Shown: positions 37,663-47,800 of the stretch, piece after piece | Layout of the letters: each line of letters starts with the position of its first letter | How positions within the stretch are numbered: position 1 is the stretch's first letter | Assembly (NCBI GenBank): GCA_001516025.1 | Contig: LOEU01000037.1 | Location: 1 to 64,000 of the forward strand | Source of the DNA: a bacterium BRH_c32 | GTDB lineage: Bacteria > Bacteroidota > Ignavibacteria > Ignavibacteriales > Melioribacteraceae | Length of the DNA stretch: 64,000 nucleotides | Reading direction: 5' to 3' | Translations under genes and position numbers: made by a program | Notes under the pieces: generated by a model | What the model saw: the letters and a program-made list of their open reading frames with translations, nothing else | The model's database searches: none | Told to the model about the DNA's origin: nothing

Positions 37663-38622
37663 TTAAGATTTATAAAAAACTAAAGCGCTTGCACCTTTAA
37701 TACCGGCGTCATTCTTTAGTTTTGCAGGTTTAACTTTTATTCTCGGCTTAAATGGAATCATAACTCTGTCGATCATGGCTTCTCTAATAGCATTAAAAAG
37801 AAGATCTCCGAAACCGGCAACTCCACCGCCGATAATTATATTTGTTATATCTAGTGTATTCACTGCATTTGCTAAACCATGACCAATTTTTGTACCTATA
37901 TCGACAATAAAACTAATTGCATAAGTATCATTTTGAAGTGCGGCTTCATGAATAATTTTAGGTGTAAGAGGAGACATATCATTTTCAATAAGTCTATTTA
38001 TGATCGAATCCGCCTGAAAAGGAAGTTCCTCCTTTACTCTTTTTATAATATAGCTATTACCTACATAAGCTTCTATACAACCTTTAGAACCGCATTTACA
38101 TTGTGCGCCGTTATGATCAATTGTGGTATGACCAATTTCTCCGGCTCCGCCTGTTTCGCCGCCATAGATTTTTTTATTTATAATTATCCCACTTCCTACT
38201 CCTGTTCCTAAAGTAATCATAATAAAATTATTATACTTTTTTCCTGCGCCATAAATTAGTTCACCTATTGCAGCGGCATTGGCATCGTTTTCAACATAAC
38301 AATCGACACCAAATTCTTTTTTAATTCTTTTGGCAAGGAATACTTTTTCCCAACCTGGAAAATTAGGCGGATTTTCTACTGTCCCCTTTTTAGAATCAAC
38401 TGTTCCCGGAGAACCTATCCCAATACCTTCAACTTTATCTTTGCTATTTTTTAATAGAAACTTTATACCTTTTTTAATTTGACTTACAACTTCATCAGGT
38501 CCATTGTGAGCATTACTATCAATCGATATTTTTTTAACTATTTTTCCTTCCTTATTGACCAATCCTATTTTAATGGATGTACCTCCAAGGTCAACTCCCA
38601 CAGCATATTTTGATTTTGACAT
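37663..38622 (-). CDS. ROK-family sugar kinase (glucokinase-like)
   Basis: ROK kinases phosphorylate glucose, N-acetylglucosamine or related sugars. The 319-residue protein begins GVDLGGTSIKIGLV (phosphate-binding), has the ENDANAAAIGE substrate motif near 111-121, LGTGVGSGI near 139 and the ROK zinc motif CKCGSKGCIE near 174. No DNA-binding domain is present, so this is the kinase rather than the repressor branch. It lies between the Gfo/Idh gene and lptD; an amino-sugar substrate would suit that context but is inference. Confidence 0.88.
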   Translation of the reverse strand: MSKSKYAVGVDLGGTSIKIGLVNKEGKIVKKISIDSNAHNGPDEVVSQIKKGIKFLLKNSKDKVEGIGIGSPGTVDSKKGTVENPPNFPGWEKVFLAKRIKKEFGVDCYVENDANAAAIGELIYGAGKKYNNFIMITLGTGVGSGIIINKKIYGGETGGAGEIGHTTIDHNGAQCKCGSKGCIEAYVGNSYIIKRVKEELPFQADSIINRLIENDMSPLTPKIIHEAALQNDTYAISFIVDIGTKIGHGLANAVNTLDITNIIIGGGVAGFGDLLFNAIREAMIDRVMIPFKPRIKVKPAKLKNDAGIKGASALVFYKS

Positions 38623-38639
38623 TCTATCCCCAACGGTAT

Positions 38640-39629
38640 TTAATTTATTTTTGAATTCTCAATTTTAGAAATTATTTCTTCAGCTACAATTAATGCCTTC
38701 AATCCATCATTACCGGATACAACGGGCTGCGATCCATCTTGAACTGAATTCACGAATAATCCTAATTCATGTTTAAGGGCATTTACTTCAACAATTTCCG
38801 GCTGCTCATAAACGACAAATCTTTTTTTATCCCCAACACCCATTTCGCCAAAAGTCATAAAATGACCGCTATTTACTTCTTCGGGAGTAATCAATCTGAA
38901 AACTTCCGAAACGCCGGACATAAAATCAACTGAAATATAAGAATCTTTTTGGAACATTCTCATTTTTCGCATCTTTTTTTGAGATATACGGGAAGCGGTT
39001 ACATTTGCGACAGCACCATTTTCGAATTCGAGGCGAGCATTCGCAATATCAATACTATCTGAGACTACAGCCACACCACTCGCACTAATTGTTTTCACAT
39101 CACTTTTTACCAAACTAAGAATTATATCGATATCATGAATCATGAGATCTAAAACAACCGCAACATCAGTACCCCTTGGATTAAATTGAGCTAAGCGATC
39201 GGTCTGAATAAAAGTGGGATTAAGATTAAATTTATCCAGAGCTAAAAGAGCCGGATTGAAGCGTTCGATATGCCCAACCTGAAAAACTAGATTTTTCGAG
39301 CTTGCAACTTTTACCAATTCCTCGGCATCTGAAATTTTTGCCGTGATGGGTTTTTCTACAAATACATGAATATCTTTATCGAATACTTTTTTAACTATTT
39401 CATAGTGAGAACTCGTTGTTGTAACTACCGAAACTGCATCCACATTATGGAGCAAGTCATCTAAATCTGGAAAATAAACCGTATTAAATTCTTCCGAAAT
39501 TTCTTTTCCTTTGTTTTCATTAATATCATGAACACCAACGAATTGAACATTTTCAAGTTCGTTTAATAACTTTACATGATGTCTTCCAAGATGTCCCGTT
39601 CCAATTACGCCTACTTTAATTTTTTTCAT
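38640..39629 (-). CDS. Gfo/Idh/MocA-family oxidoreductase (GnnA-like)
   Basis: This NAD-dependent dehydrogenase has an N-terminal Rossmann fold (VGVIGTGHLGRHHVKLL), the EKPI catalytic-lysine motif near 93-96, and VGHIERFNPA near 118-127. The last motif resembles UDP-N-acetylglucosamine 3-dehydrogenases (GnnA), which make the diamino-sugar of some lipid A. The 329-residue length fits. Placement beside lptD and a ROK kinase is consistent with an envelope-sugar role. No lpx or gnnB-type aminotransferase gene is in the window, so the substrate stays a hypothesis. Its start overlaps the plug gene by 4 bases. Confidence 0.82.
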   Translation of the reverse strand: MKKIKVGVIGTGHLGRHHVKLLNELENVQFVGVHDINENKGKEISEEFNTVYFPDLDDLLHNVDAVSVVTTTSSHYEIVKKVFDKDIHVFVEKPITAKISDAEELVKVASSKNLVFQVGHIERFNPALLALDKFNLNPTFIQTDRLAQFNPRGTDVAVVLDLMIHDIDIILSLVKSDVKTISASGVAVVSDSIDIANARLEFENGAVANVTASRISQKKMRKMRMFQKDSYISVDFMSGVSEVFRLITPEEVNSGHFMTFGEMGVGDKKRFVVYEQPEIVEVNALKHELGLFVNSVQDGSQPVVSGNDGLKALIVAEEIISKIENSKIN

Positions 39630-40855
39630 GTTCCTCTACTCGAGATTTTTTTATATGCAATTATTTCTTCAAAACCACCTTTATCCGGATTACTGTAATA
39701 AAGGAAAATATGATAAATATTATCTGTCTCCCAGAAGTTCCCTTCTAATATATTCCAATCAATATTACTGATTTTATCATTTTTATATTCAGCGGTTACA
39801 TATTGATAATCATAAATTCCTCTTTTGAGTTGTACTATCAAACTAAGGAGACCATCTTTATCATACATTTCATATTCAGGTGAGACGATCCAATTATTAA
39901 ATGAACCTACTAGAAAAACGGGAGCCATAACTTCCTCTGGTGGACGAATCCTAAATCTTATATTAAGATATTGAGCATCATCACTATTATAATCATTAAT
40001 TAAAGATGCACCTTGATTGTCGTCTCGATTAAATTTATAAAAATTAGAAGTCTCAATTCCGCCGAATTGAGCATCCCCGGATGGATATTGATACTTTGAT
40101 TTATTGCGAAGGTTTAATGTTCTATAATTATTCCCCGGTTTCAAATCCCTTATTAAAAAACTAAATCTATTAGAACCGTTCCAATCAACAAATTTATTTT
40201 CGGTATTAAAATCACGATTTATGAAATATGGGTATTCAATTTTCCCATTCTCTATTATCTCCATTCCTTTTACTAAGTTAGGATAAAGAGAATCAGGTAA
40301 AACAAAATCAGTTTTCAAAATAAAAGTTCTTCCTAATTCGGAATTGCCGGGTATCTCATTTTCAGCTCGGCTTCGAGTGATGCTTGGTCTAAGTCTTATT
40401 TTTGATTTATGAACTACTACAAACTTCCCCTCTGCTATCACATTATCTCTATTATATGATTCCATAATAAAAAATTTCCATTTCCCTGAAAAAGGGAAAC
40501 GAATATTATTATTAGGGAATTGACCTGAATAATGATATTGCGCTTCTTTTACGTTTGAAGGTAATTCATAAAGCCATAGATTATATTCTGTATTATACGT
40601 TGGGTCAGTTAAAAATATACTATTGTAGGGTTCCCAATTTTGATTACAGAACTTAAATACTATGATTAGATTTGGCGAATTTTGTGTTGCAACATCAAAA
40701 TTGATTGTAAAGGTTTGTTCATATTCCTGGTTATAATCTATTATAGGGACTAATACTTCTTTATCATCTAAATAAGTCTGCAAAGATTTTATGACTATAT
40801 CTTGCGCAGAAATAAATTGTGAAGCAAAAAAAAGAATAAAAAAGAAATTACGCAT
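39626..40855 (-). CDS. Type IX secretion system plug protein (DUF5103)
   Basis: In the solved SprA complexes, the plug protein closes the periplasmic end of the translocon when cargo is absent. The 409-residue protein has a signal peptide (about 1-17, ending ISAQ), an N-terminal domain with FKFCNQNWEPYNSIF and YHYSGQFPNNNIRFPFSG, a middle GGIETSNFYKFN segment, and a C-terminal domain with FLVGSFNNW, KRGIYDYQYV and EGNFWETDNIYHIFLYYS, all typical of DUF5103. AAGGG lies 9 bases before the ATG. It is the first gene of the long run that includes sprA and porX. Confidence 0.85.
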   Translation of the reverse strand: MRNFFFILFFASQFISAQDIVIKSLQTYLDDKEVLVPIIDYNQEYEQTFTINFDVATQNSPNLIIVFKFCNQNWEPYNSIFLTDPTYNTEYNLWLYELPSNVKEAQYHYSGQFPNNNIRFPFSGKWKFFIMESYNRDNVIAEGKFVVVHKSKIRLRPSITRSRAENEIPGNSELGRTFILKTDFVLPDSLYPNLVKGMEIIENGKIEYPYFINRDFNTENKFVDWNGSNRFSFLIRDLKPGNNYRTLNLRNKSKYQYPSGDAQFGGIETSNFYKFNRDDNQGASLINDYNSDDAQYLNIRFRIRPPEEVMAPVFLVGSFNNWIVSPEYEMYDKDGLLSLIVQLKRGIYDYQYVTAEYKNDKISNIDWNILEGNFWETDNIYHIFLYYSNPDKGGFEEIIAYKKISSRGT

Positions 40856-40876
40856 TAATAAGACCCTTTAAATTCA

Positions 40877-40907
40877 AAAATCGTGGCACTCTAAAGTGCC
40901 ACGATTT
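40877..40907 (-). terminator. Strong hairpin terminator after DUF4097 gene
   Basis: A 13-bp perfect stem AAATCGTGGCACT/AGTGCCACGATTT (40878-40890 with 40895-40907) with loop CTAA ends in T residues. It lies only about 20 bases before the plug gene, so a promoter for plug would have to overlap it, or the plug gene relies on read-through. Confidence 0.8.
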
Positions 40908-40972
40908 CATAAAAAACAAAATTATTAGAATATAAAGGTATCAAAAACAATCATTAATTTAAAGGAAAGAGA

Positions 40973-41881
40973 TTAGTTTTCTGTTAATGTGATGTCTCCG
41001 CCACTTGTGGAACCGGATACCTTTGCACCACCCGAATTTAACTTTCCTTGGAATTCCCCTCTTTTAACTCGAGTATCAGATGAACGACTATGCCTTACAG
41101 AAACATCACCTCCGCTGGAATCGAGATCAACATCCGCATTAGCATCTCTAGGCAGAGTTATGTTAATATCCCCGCCAGAAGTTTCTGCATTTATTCCTTC
41201 TACTCTGCCATAATATTTTATATCAATATCACCACCTGAAGTTTCTGCATTAATCGAACCATTTTGTGTCTCGACCGTTATATCGCCACCCGAAGTTTCT
41301 GCATTTAATTTACCATTAATATTTTTTGCCTTTATATCCCCCCCTGAAGTGCTTAAATCGGCATTACCTTTATTATTTGTAACTTCAATATCTCCGCCGG
41401 AGGTTTCACAAATTAAATCACTTTCTGTCTCTGAAGTAATGATATCACCGCCTGAAGTTTCTAACTTAATATTTCCCGTTAATTCTGAAAGAAGTATATC
41501 CCCTCCTGAAGTTTCTATATAAGCATTAAACTGATTTGGGATTTCAGCTTTTACTTTTACTTTTACTTTAATTCCTCTGCCAAAATTAAACCAATTAAAA
41601 GTGCCCTTTCTTTTAATAATTAATTTAAGCCCTTTAGAGGTCTGCTCCATCGTAATATTTAATTTTTCTTCTGCTTTGGAATTTCCATAGACAGTCAACC
41701 TAGCTTCATTTGAATTTGTGGTAACAACTTTAACATCGGCTCCGGGAACATTCACATAAAGAGATTGCCATTTTTGAACGGTGTAGGATTCTGATTTTAT
41801 TACCTTCAATTCTTCTGCATGAGTCTTGATAACAGATACTAATAAAAATAAAAAAATGAATAGTGTTAATTTCGCCTTCAT
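40973..41881 (-). CDS. Secreted DUF4097-type beta-solenoid repeat protein
   Basis: The 302-residue protein has a signal peptide (about 1-22, ending THA-EE) and a predicted beta-helix. Nine [ST]SGGD motifs occur from about residue 123 to the C-terminus. Five consecutive repeat units are exactly 18 residues long, then 20 and 21, with (E)TSGGDI at the same point in every coil. A degenerate NSGGAKV copy lies near the end. DUF4097 proteins are a broad family of putative envelope or adhesin-like solenoids of unknown role. The stacked aspartates could bind metal, which is speculation. It forms its own unit between hairpins at both ends. Confidence 0.85.
   Translation of the reverse strand: MKAKLTLFIFLFLLVSVIKTHAEELKVIKSESYTVQKWQSLYVNVPGADVKVVTTNSNEARLTVYGNSKAEEKLNITMEQTSKGLKLIIKRKGTFNWFNFGRGIKVKVKVKAEIPNQFNAYIETSGGDILLSELTGNIKLETSGGDIITSETESDLICETSGGDIEVTNNKGNADLSTSGGDIKAKNINGKLNAETSGGDITVETQNGSINAETSGGDIDIKYYGRVEGINAETSGGDINITLPRDANADVDLDSSGGDVSVRHSRSSDTRVKRGEFQGKLNSGGAKVSGSTSGGDITLTEN
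41123..41515 (-). repeat. Coding tandem repeat, mostly 54-bp period
   Basis: Seven in-frame units encode E/S-TSGGDI followed by variable residues. Unit lengths are 18, 18, 18, 18, 18, 20 and 21 codons. The repeated DNA core is roughly TCxCCxCCxGAAGTTTC on the plus strand, with synonymous changes between copies, so the array is old rather than freshly expanded. Confidence 0.85.
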
Positions 41882-41927
41882 AAAAACCCCCTATTAATGA
41901 TTATTTAATTAGACTCGGCAAAAGGGA

Positions 41928-41965
41928 AAATAGTTACATTATTTTGAAAAATAATGTAACTATTT
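41928..41965 (-). terminator. Long hairpin after pntB
   Basis: Arms AAATAGTTACATTATTTT (41928-41945) and AAAATAATGTAACTATTT (41948-41965) are perfect complements, giving an effective 17-bp stem with a 4-base loop. It lies 14 bases after the pntB stop and likely ends the transcript, although only a short T-run follows. Confidence 0.6.
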
Positions 41966-41978
41966 AAGAAAGATTTTT

Positions 41979-43376
41979 TTATATGTTTTTTAATTCATGA
42001 ACTAATTTATTCACAGCATCTTTTGAATCACCAAAATACATTAATGTGTTTGGATAGAAGAAGAGTTCATTATCAATCCCGGCATAACCAGCATTCATTG
42101 AGCGTTTATTCATTATAACAGTTTTTGAATAATCCACATTAAGAATTGGCATACCATATATGGGACTATTTTTATCATGTCTTGCGGCAGGGTTTACAAC
42201 ATCATTTGCCCCAATAATAAATGCAATATCGGTATTATTAAAATCATCATTAATATCTTCCATTGCATACATTTTTTCATAAGAGACTTGTGCTTCTGCA
42301 AGAAGAACATTCATATGCCCCGGCATTCTTCCTGCAACAGGATGAATTGCGAAACGAACATTTTTACCTTTTGATTCAAGCAAGTTTACTAAATCTCTTA
42401 CGGCATGTTGAGCTTGCGCAACTGCCATTCCGTATCCCGGAACAATTATTATATTAGAAGCTGCATCAAAAATCATTGCTAATTCTTCAGGGTCAACCGA
42501 TTTAACTGATCCCTTTGAAGATGTTTTTGCGGAGGGAGTTGAAATAGTACCGGCCGATTCCCAACCACCGAGTAAAACATTCATCAACGAACGATTCATC
42601 CCTTTACACATAATCATTGTCAGTATTAATCCAGACGCCCCGACTAATGCTCCCGCTATAATTAACTCATTGTTCTTTAATACAAAACCGGTCATTGAAC
42701 CTGCAATTCCTGAATAAGAATTAAGTAATGAAATAGCAACCGGCATATCTGCTCCCCCAATAGGGAGAACAAGTAATACTCCAAGTATTAAAGCTATTGC
42801 ACAGATTGATAATATGATCCACTCTAAAGTAGGGTTATAAATAGCGGAATAAGTTCCTCCTATTAGAACAGCAACTATAAGGATTACGTTTATCGTATTC
42901 TGTAAAGGATATTTAATGACTTTACCAGATACGATTCCTTGTAGTTTACCAAATGCAATAAGTGAACCTGCGAAAGTAACAGCGCCAATAAAAATACTTA
43001 GGACTACCGATACATCAGTGGATAGTTCATGAGAGAAGACATCGAAATTTTTCATTTTATAAAATTCAGATAGAGCAACTAACATCGAAGCACCGCCACC
43101 GAAACCATTCAACAATCCTACCATTTGTGGCATTCCCGTCATTGGGGTTTTATATGCAAATAAGAGTCCAATTCCTGAACCGATTACTAACCCTATTAAT
43201 ATATATTCATAAGTCATTACATGTTGATCGAATAAGGTTACGACTATCGCAATAAACATTCCAAGCGATGAAAGGAAGTTACCGTTACGTGCAGTCTTTG
43301 GAGAGGATAACTGTTTTATACCAAAAATAAAAAGTACAGATGAGATCAGATAAATTATTTCAATAATTATTTTCAA
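41979..43376 (-). CDS. pntB: NAD(P) transhydrogenase beta subunit
   Basis: PntB holds the NADP-binding domain III and part of the membrane domain II of the proton-translocating transhydrogenase. The 465-residue protein has multiple membrane helices to about residue 265, then the NADP fold with IIVPGYGMAVAQAQHAVRDL near 303-322 and KRSMNAGYAGIDNELF near the end. The start is a TTG at 43376; the family N-terminus (YLISSVLFIFGIKQLSSPKTARNGN) begins just after it, so nothing is missing. It is 8 bases after pntAB. Confidence 0.95.
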   Translation of the reverse strand: MKIIIEIIYLISSVLFIFGIKQLSSPKTARNGNFLSSLGMFIAIVVTLFDQHVMTYEYILIGLVIGSGIGLLFAYKTPMTGMPQMVGLLNGFGGGASMLVALSEFYKMKNFDVFSHELSTDVSVVLSIFIGAVTFAGSLIAFGKLQGIVSGKVIKYPLQNTINVILIVAVLIGGTYSAIYNPTLEWIILSICAIALILGVLLVLPIGGADMPVAISLLNSYSGIAGSMTGFVLKNNELIIAGALVGASGLILTMIMCKGMNRSLMNVLLGGWESAGTISTPSAKTSSKGSVKSVDPEELAMIFDAASNIIIVPGYGMAVAQAQHAVRDLVNLLESKGKNVRFAIHPVAGRMPGHMNVLLAEAQVSYEKMYAMEDINDDFNNTDIAFIIGANDVVNPAARHDKNSPIYGMPILNVDYSKTVIMNKRSMNAGYAGIDNELFFYPNTLMYFGDSKDAVNKLVHELKNI

Positions 43377-43384
43377 TTTTTAGC

Positions 43385-43669
43385 TCACTTTTTTTTGAAC
43401 ATTTTTAACATTCTATCGGTTACAAGAAATCCGCCTACGACATTAATTGTAGCAAAGATTACCGCAATTAATCCAAGAATCGTACTAATTGTGAAATCCT
43501 CTAAACCGGCACTAATAATAGCACCGACAATAGTAATGCCCGAGATCGCATTAGAACCCGACATCAATGGGGTATGCAATGTAGGAGGTACTTTCGCTAT
43601 TAATTCAAACCCGATAAATATTGCTAAGACAAATACATAGACCATCATCATAAAGCCATATATTTCCAT
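43385..43669 (-). CDS. pntAB: NAD(P) transhydrogenase membrane subunit alpha-2
   Basis: A 94-residue polytopic protein with three or four hydrophobic helices and the conserved TPLMSGSNAISGI. It corresponds to the C-terminal membrane part of PntA in the split (Rhodospirillum-type) enzyme. GGAG lies 7 bases before the ATG at 43669; a TTG directly upstream is less well placed. Confidence 0.93.
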   Translation of the reverse strand: MEIYGFMMMVYVFVLAIFIGFELIAKVPPTLHTPLMSGSNAISGITIVGAIISAGLEDFTISTILGLIAVIFATINVVGGFLVTDRMLKMFKKK

Positions 43670-43682
43670 CAAATTACTCCGA

Positions 43683-44831
43683 TTAATTCGTTAAAATAGA
43701 TTTAGTTTTTTGATGAACTATCTCACCATCTTTTACTATTGCTGCTTGCGAGATAATCTCATCCTCTAAATTAAAATTAAAAACTCCCTCTTTAGAGGCG
43801 TATTCTAAAAGATTTTGCAAATTTTTTGCATACATTTCGCTCGCATGATAAGGAACTAAACTTGGAAGATTCCCTTCTCCTATAATTGTATTTCCATATT
43901 TGTTGACAATTTTACCTGCTTCGCTTAATTCGCAGTTACCGCCAAATTCAACTGCCATATCAAGTATTACAGAACCATGTTTCATATTTTTCACCATCTC
44001 TTCGGTAACTAATATTGGGGATTTCCGTCCCGGGACTAGAGCAGTCGTAATTACAATATCAGCTTCTGTAATATGCTTGAATATTAGTTCTTTCTGCTTT
44101 TTCAAAAACTCTTCTGAGGCCTCTTTAGCATAACCTTTTTCATCCTGCATATTTTCATCCACAGGTACTTCAATAAATTTACCGCCGAGACTTTGCACTT
44201 CTTCTTTGGCTGAAGGACGTATATCTGAAACTTCAACCACTGCGCCTAATCTCTTTGCAGTCCCTAAAGCTGAAAGACCTGCAACACCAGCACCCATAAT
44301 GACTACTTTTGCAGGTGATATTGTGCCGGAAGCCGTCATCATTAGAGGAAATATTTTCTTTAAATAATTTGCTGCAAGAATAACGCTTTTATAACCTGCA
44401 AGATTCGCCTGTGAACTTAGCGCATCCATTCTTTGTGCAATTGTCGTGCGTGGTATTGCGTCCATCGAGATCAAATTTATTTTGCATTCAGCAGCTTTCT
44501 TTGCAATTTCAGGATAATGGAGAGAATAAACGAATGAGATTAATATTGTTCCCGGTCTCATTAATTCGAGTTCAGATTTATCATATTTAGGGTGGCTAAT
44601 AGGTCTTCCCACTTTTAATACAATCTCTGCTTCTTTATAAAGCTCAATAGCGTCAGGAACAATCTTCACTCCGGCGACAATATATTTTTCATTTTCAAAA
44701 CCTGCACTCAGTCCGGCATTCTCCTCAATAATTACCGTGAAACCTTTCTTTATTAACTTTGCAGCTACATCGGGAGTAAGAGCTACCCTATTCTCCCCAT
44801 CAATTATCTCTTTTGAAATTCCTATTATCAC
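43683..44831 (-). CDS. pntAA: NAD(P) transhydrogenase alpha-1 subunit
   Basis: This is the soluble NAD(H)-binding domain I subunit. The 382-residue protein starts with the AlaDH/PNT N-domain (IIGISKEIIDGENRVALTP), has RMDALSSQANLAGY, and the NAD fold with VVIMGAGVAGLSALGTAKRLG near 172-192, then DIRPSAKEEVQSLGG. The start is GTG at 44831, overlapping the GH13 gene stop by 4 bases (GTGA), so the two are translationally coupled. The complex uses proton-motive force to drive hydride from NADH to NADP. Confidence 0.95.
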   Translation of the reverse strand: MIIGISKEIIDGENRVALTPDVAAKLIKKGFTVIIEENAGLSAGFENEKYIVAGVKIVPDAIELYKEAEIVLKVGRPISHPKYDKSELELMRPGTILISFVYSLHYPEIAKKAAECKINLISMDAIPRTTIAQRMDALSSQANLAGYKSVILAANYLKKIFPLMMTASGTISPAKVVIMGAGVAGLSALGTAKRLGAVVEVSDIRPSAKEEVQSLGGKFIEVPVDENMQDEKGYAKEASEEFLKKQKELIFKHITEADIVITTALVPGRKSPILVTEEMVKNMKHGSVILDMAVEFGGNCELSEAGKIVNKYGNTIIGEGNLPSLVPYHASEMYAKNLQNLLEYASKEGVFNFNLEDEIISQAAIVKDGEIVHQKTKSILTN

Positions 44832-47800
44832 ATAGACCTCATTTTCGTTTCATTAATATTTGCTTTCAGATTTGTTTCTAAAACTTCTAATTGATATCCG
44901 CTAAAAGTCGAGTATTCAACTAGTTCTTCAATTACTCTTAGCATAGCTTCTAATTCTTTCATATTGACTACTTTATTTATCTTATATATTTCAAATAGCT
45001 TCTTACTAAATATCCAATAGATTAATTCCTCAAAGCTTTCTTTACGATAATATGTTTTTCTTTGATAAATATTTGGCCTTAAGAATTTTTTTACAAATTT
45101 GTTTTCTAACATCTTTATTACACGTTCTGCAATTATATTATTGATACAATTTTTACTTTCTCTTAGCTCCTGCAGCTCAAATATATTTTCAAGTTCTTCA
45201 TTTAGAATATTTATCAAAGCAAAATCTGTAACTAAATCATATTCGCTTTTACCCGTTTTCTGTAATAATTTCTTAATCGGTTTTTCAATCATTAACGAAT
45301 CGATTAAAGTCTCTTTTTCGTTTTCGGGCAGTAATTTATTCATACTACTTATCAATACCCAGAAAGAACTAATAAGATAATTATCAGGTTCAAGTACATT
45401 ATTAAAGAACATAACTGAAGAATGGAGTTCATTATTAAATCCATTAAGTTTTTTTGATAATGATTTTTCTAATAATTTTTTAATTCCTAAAAATGTTGAT
45501 AGGTATTCATCAAACATCGTTTCAAGTTTTTCATCATCAGACTGCAAACCGAGATGTGCTTCCACTGATTTAAGGAATGCGAAGTAGCCTAATTTTAGAT
45601 ATTCAATATCATTAGCAGGCAAAGCAATCTCTTTGATATCAAAAAGATTTTTAATTATTTCTTTTCTTTTCTCATTAAAAAATTCATCAACTGATTGGTG
45701 AACAGGTATTAATATATTTTCTTTTAATTTAATCTCTACATTATCTAATCCATTCCCATTAAGTGAATTAAACAGATTTTCATATTCACCTTTTTCATCA
45801 TACACTTCTTTGAAATTGAGATAAACTCGAGATTTGAAACCTTCTAAAGTAATCCCAAAACCATCTCTATGAAGCTGTGCACCATTAAATAAATATTCCA
45901 ATCGAGAAATTGTTTCAGTAACTATATAATAAATTTTATTATCATTTTTTATTCCCAATGCTTCTGCTAAAGATATCGTAACAAGATTTTTATTATTACC
46001 ATCGCTCACTAATTTTTTCGTTGAGTATTTAATTTTTCCTGAAGCGGTATCGTATTTATTATTAAAGAGTATAAGTGCTTTTTCGTCTCTTACTGAATTC
46101 GTAAAAGCAAAAATATTTTCATTTATATTTTCAAAATGATCAAGCAAATCATAGATCCAGAAATTTTTTATTTCACTGAATAGATATCGTTTTTTCATCA
46201 ATGGAAATATTTCGTTTTCATGTCTATTTACTAACCATTGATTAGGCAGCTCATTATAATATGCACGCTGATATTCCATCCCATATTTTTCAGTAAATCC
46301 TTCTATTTGCCCATGAGCAAACATCGGCAAACCCGGGAGAGTTATCATCATCAAACAAACACCAAAATATTTATCGTCAGAGCCGAACTGTTTTATTGCA
46401 GTCTCTTCATCAGGATTGCTCATAAAATTTACATATCTCTTAAGTATCTCCGGTTCAAACTCAAGTGTGTTTGTTATCAGATCACGGTATTTATCGTTTT
46501 CCTCTTTCATAAACATATGCATAAAAGCACTGTTATAAACTCTGTGCATACCAAGAGAGCGAACAAAATACCCTTCCATTAACCAGAATGCTTCGGCAAG
46601 AAGAAGTGTCTCAGGCAATTCTAAATTAATTTTGTCCACTACTTCTCTCCAAAATTCTTCGGGAAATTTTGAATCGAATTGTTCTTTCGTAAGTGCATGA
46701 TCTATTCGTGATGGAATATCTCCGCCACTCCCCGGTTCAGGATACCATAGACGTGAGAAATGCCTTTTAGTCAATGTCATTGCCGCGTCAAAACGAATTA
46801 TACTAAATCTTTTTGCGACATCGAATATTTTATCTATAACTGCTTTGCGGACATCTGCATCTAATAGATTCAATTGTGCTGTATCATTCCATGGCATATT
46901 TGTTCCGTCATTACCATGATAGATAAATCGAGTTTGACCGTTTCTTTTATCAATCATTTGGAAAACCACTGCGGCATCGGTCTTGCCCCAATATCCATCT
47001 TCAATTTGTATAACATAATTTGAATCATCTGAAAGATCAGGTCCGGTAAATCTATAATTAGGAAATGGTGATTGATGAGATTGAATAAAATATTCGGGAT
47101 GACTCAATACCCATTTAGAAAAAATTCCGGTGTGATTTGGCACCATATCGCTTGCTAATCTTATGCCTCTTTGTTTTGCCCTCTCGTTCAAATTTTGATA
47201 AGCAGCTTCTCCACCAAGATCAGCAGCGATATCATAATCGAAAAGTGAATACGCCGAAGATACTGCATCAATATTTCCAAGTATATGTTTTATTTTTTTT
47301 GAAGCATTACTTCTTTCCCAGATTCCTATAAGCCATAATCCATTAAAATTCCATTTTGCCAATTGATCCAATTCTTCATCAGGAATTTCATTAAGAGTTT
47401 TTATCGAACGATTGTATTTTTTTGAAAGTTGATCCAACCATACATAACTATTTTTTGCTATGAGTTTTACATTCGGCATCCAATCCAAATCAGCCGTGAA
47501 ATTCTCCGGTTCTTCATAATCTTTCCAAATATCTTTAGCATATTTATATCCTGATTTACCTAGGACAAGGAATTCATCATAACTTTCTTTATCATAACTT
47601 GGTACTGTGGATGGTTGGGACCAGGCTCCGCCTCCTCCACCTTCCTTATTACTTTCAAATTGTGTTTCTTCTTTTATAAAATCTTTACTCTTTAATATCC
47701 GTATCTTAAGATTATCCCCTATTATTTCTGTCCAGTTCTCCAACATGTAATTAAGCTGACTTTCTAAATCATCGGGAAATGAGAGTAGTGGTTCTTTTAA

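Noticed and set aside
41123-41515. CRISPR-like repeat array
   Set aside because: The repeats are in-frame codons of a secreted protein, with 54-bp period, synonymous differences and no unique spacers.
41928-41965. Transcription-factor operator after pntB
   Set aside because: It lies 14 bases after a stop codon and upstream of no nearby promoter match; a transcript-ending hairpin is simpler.
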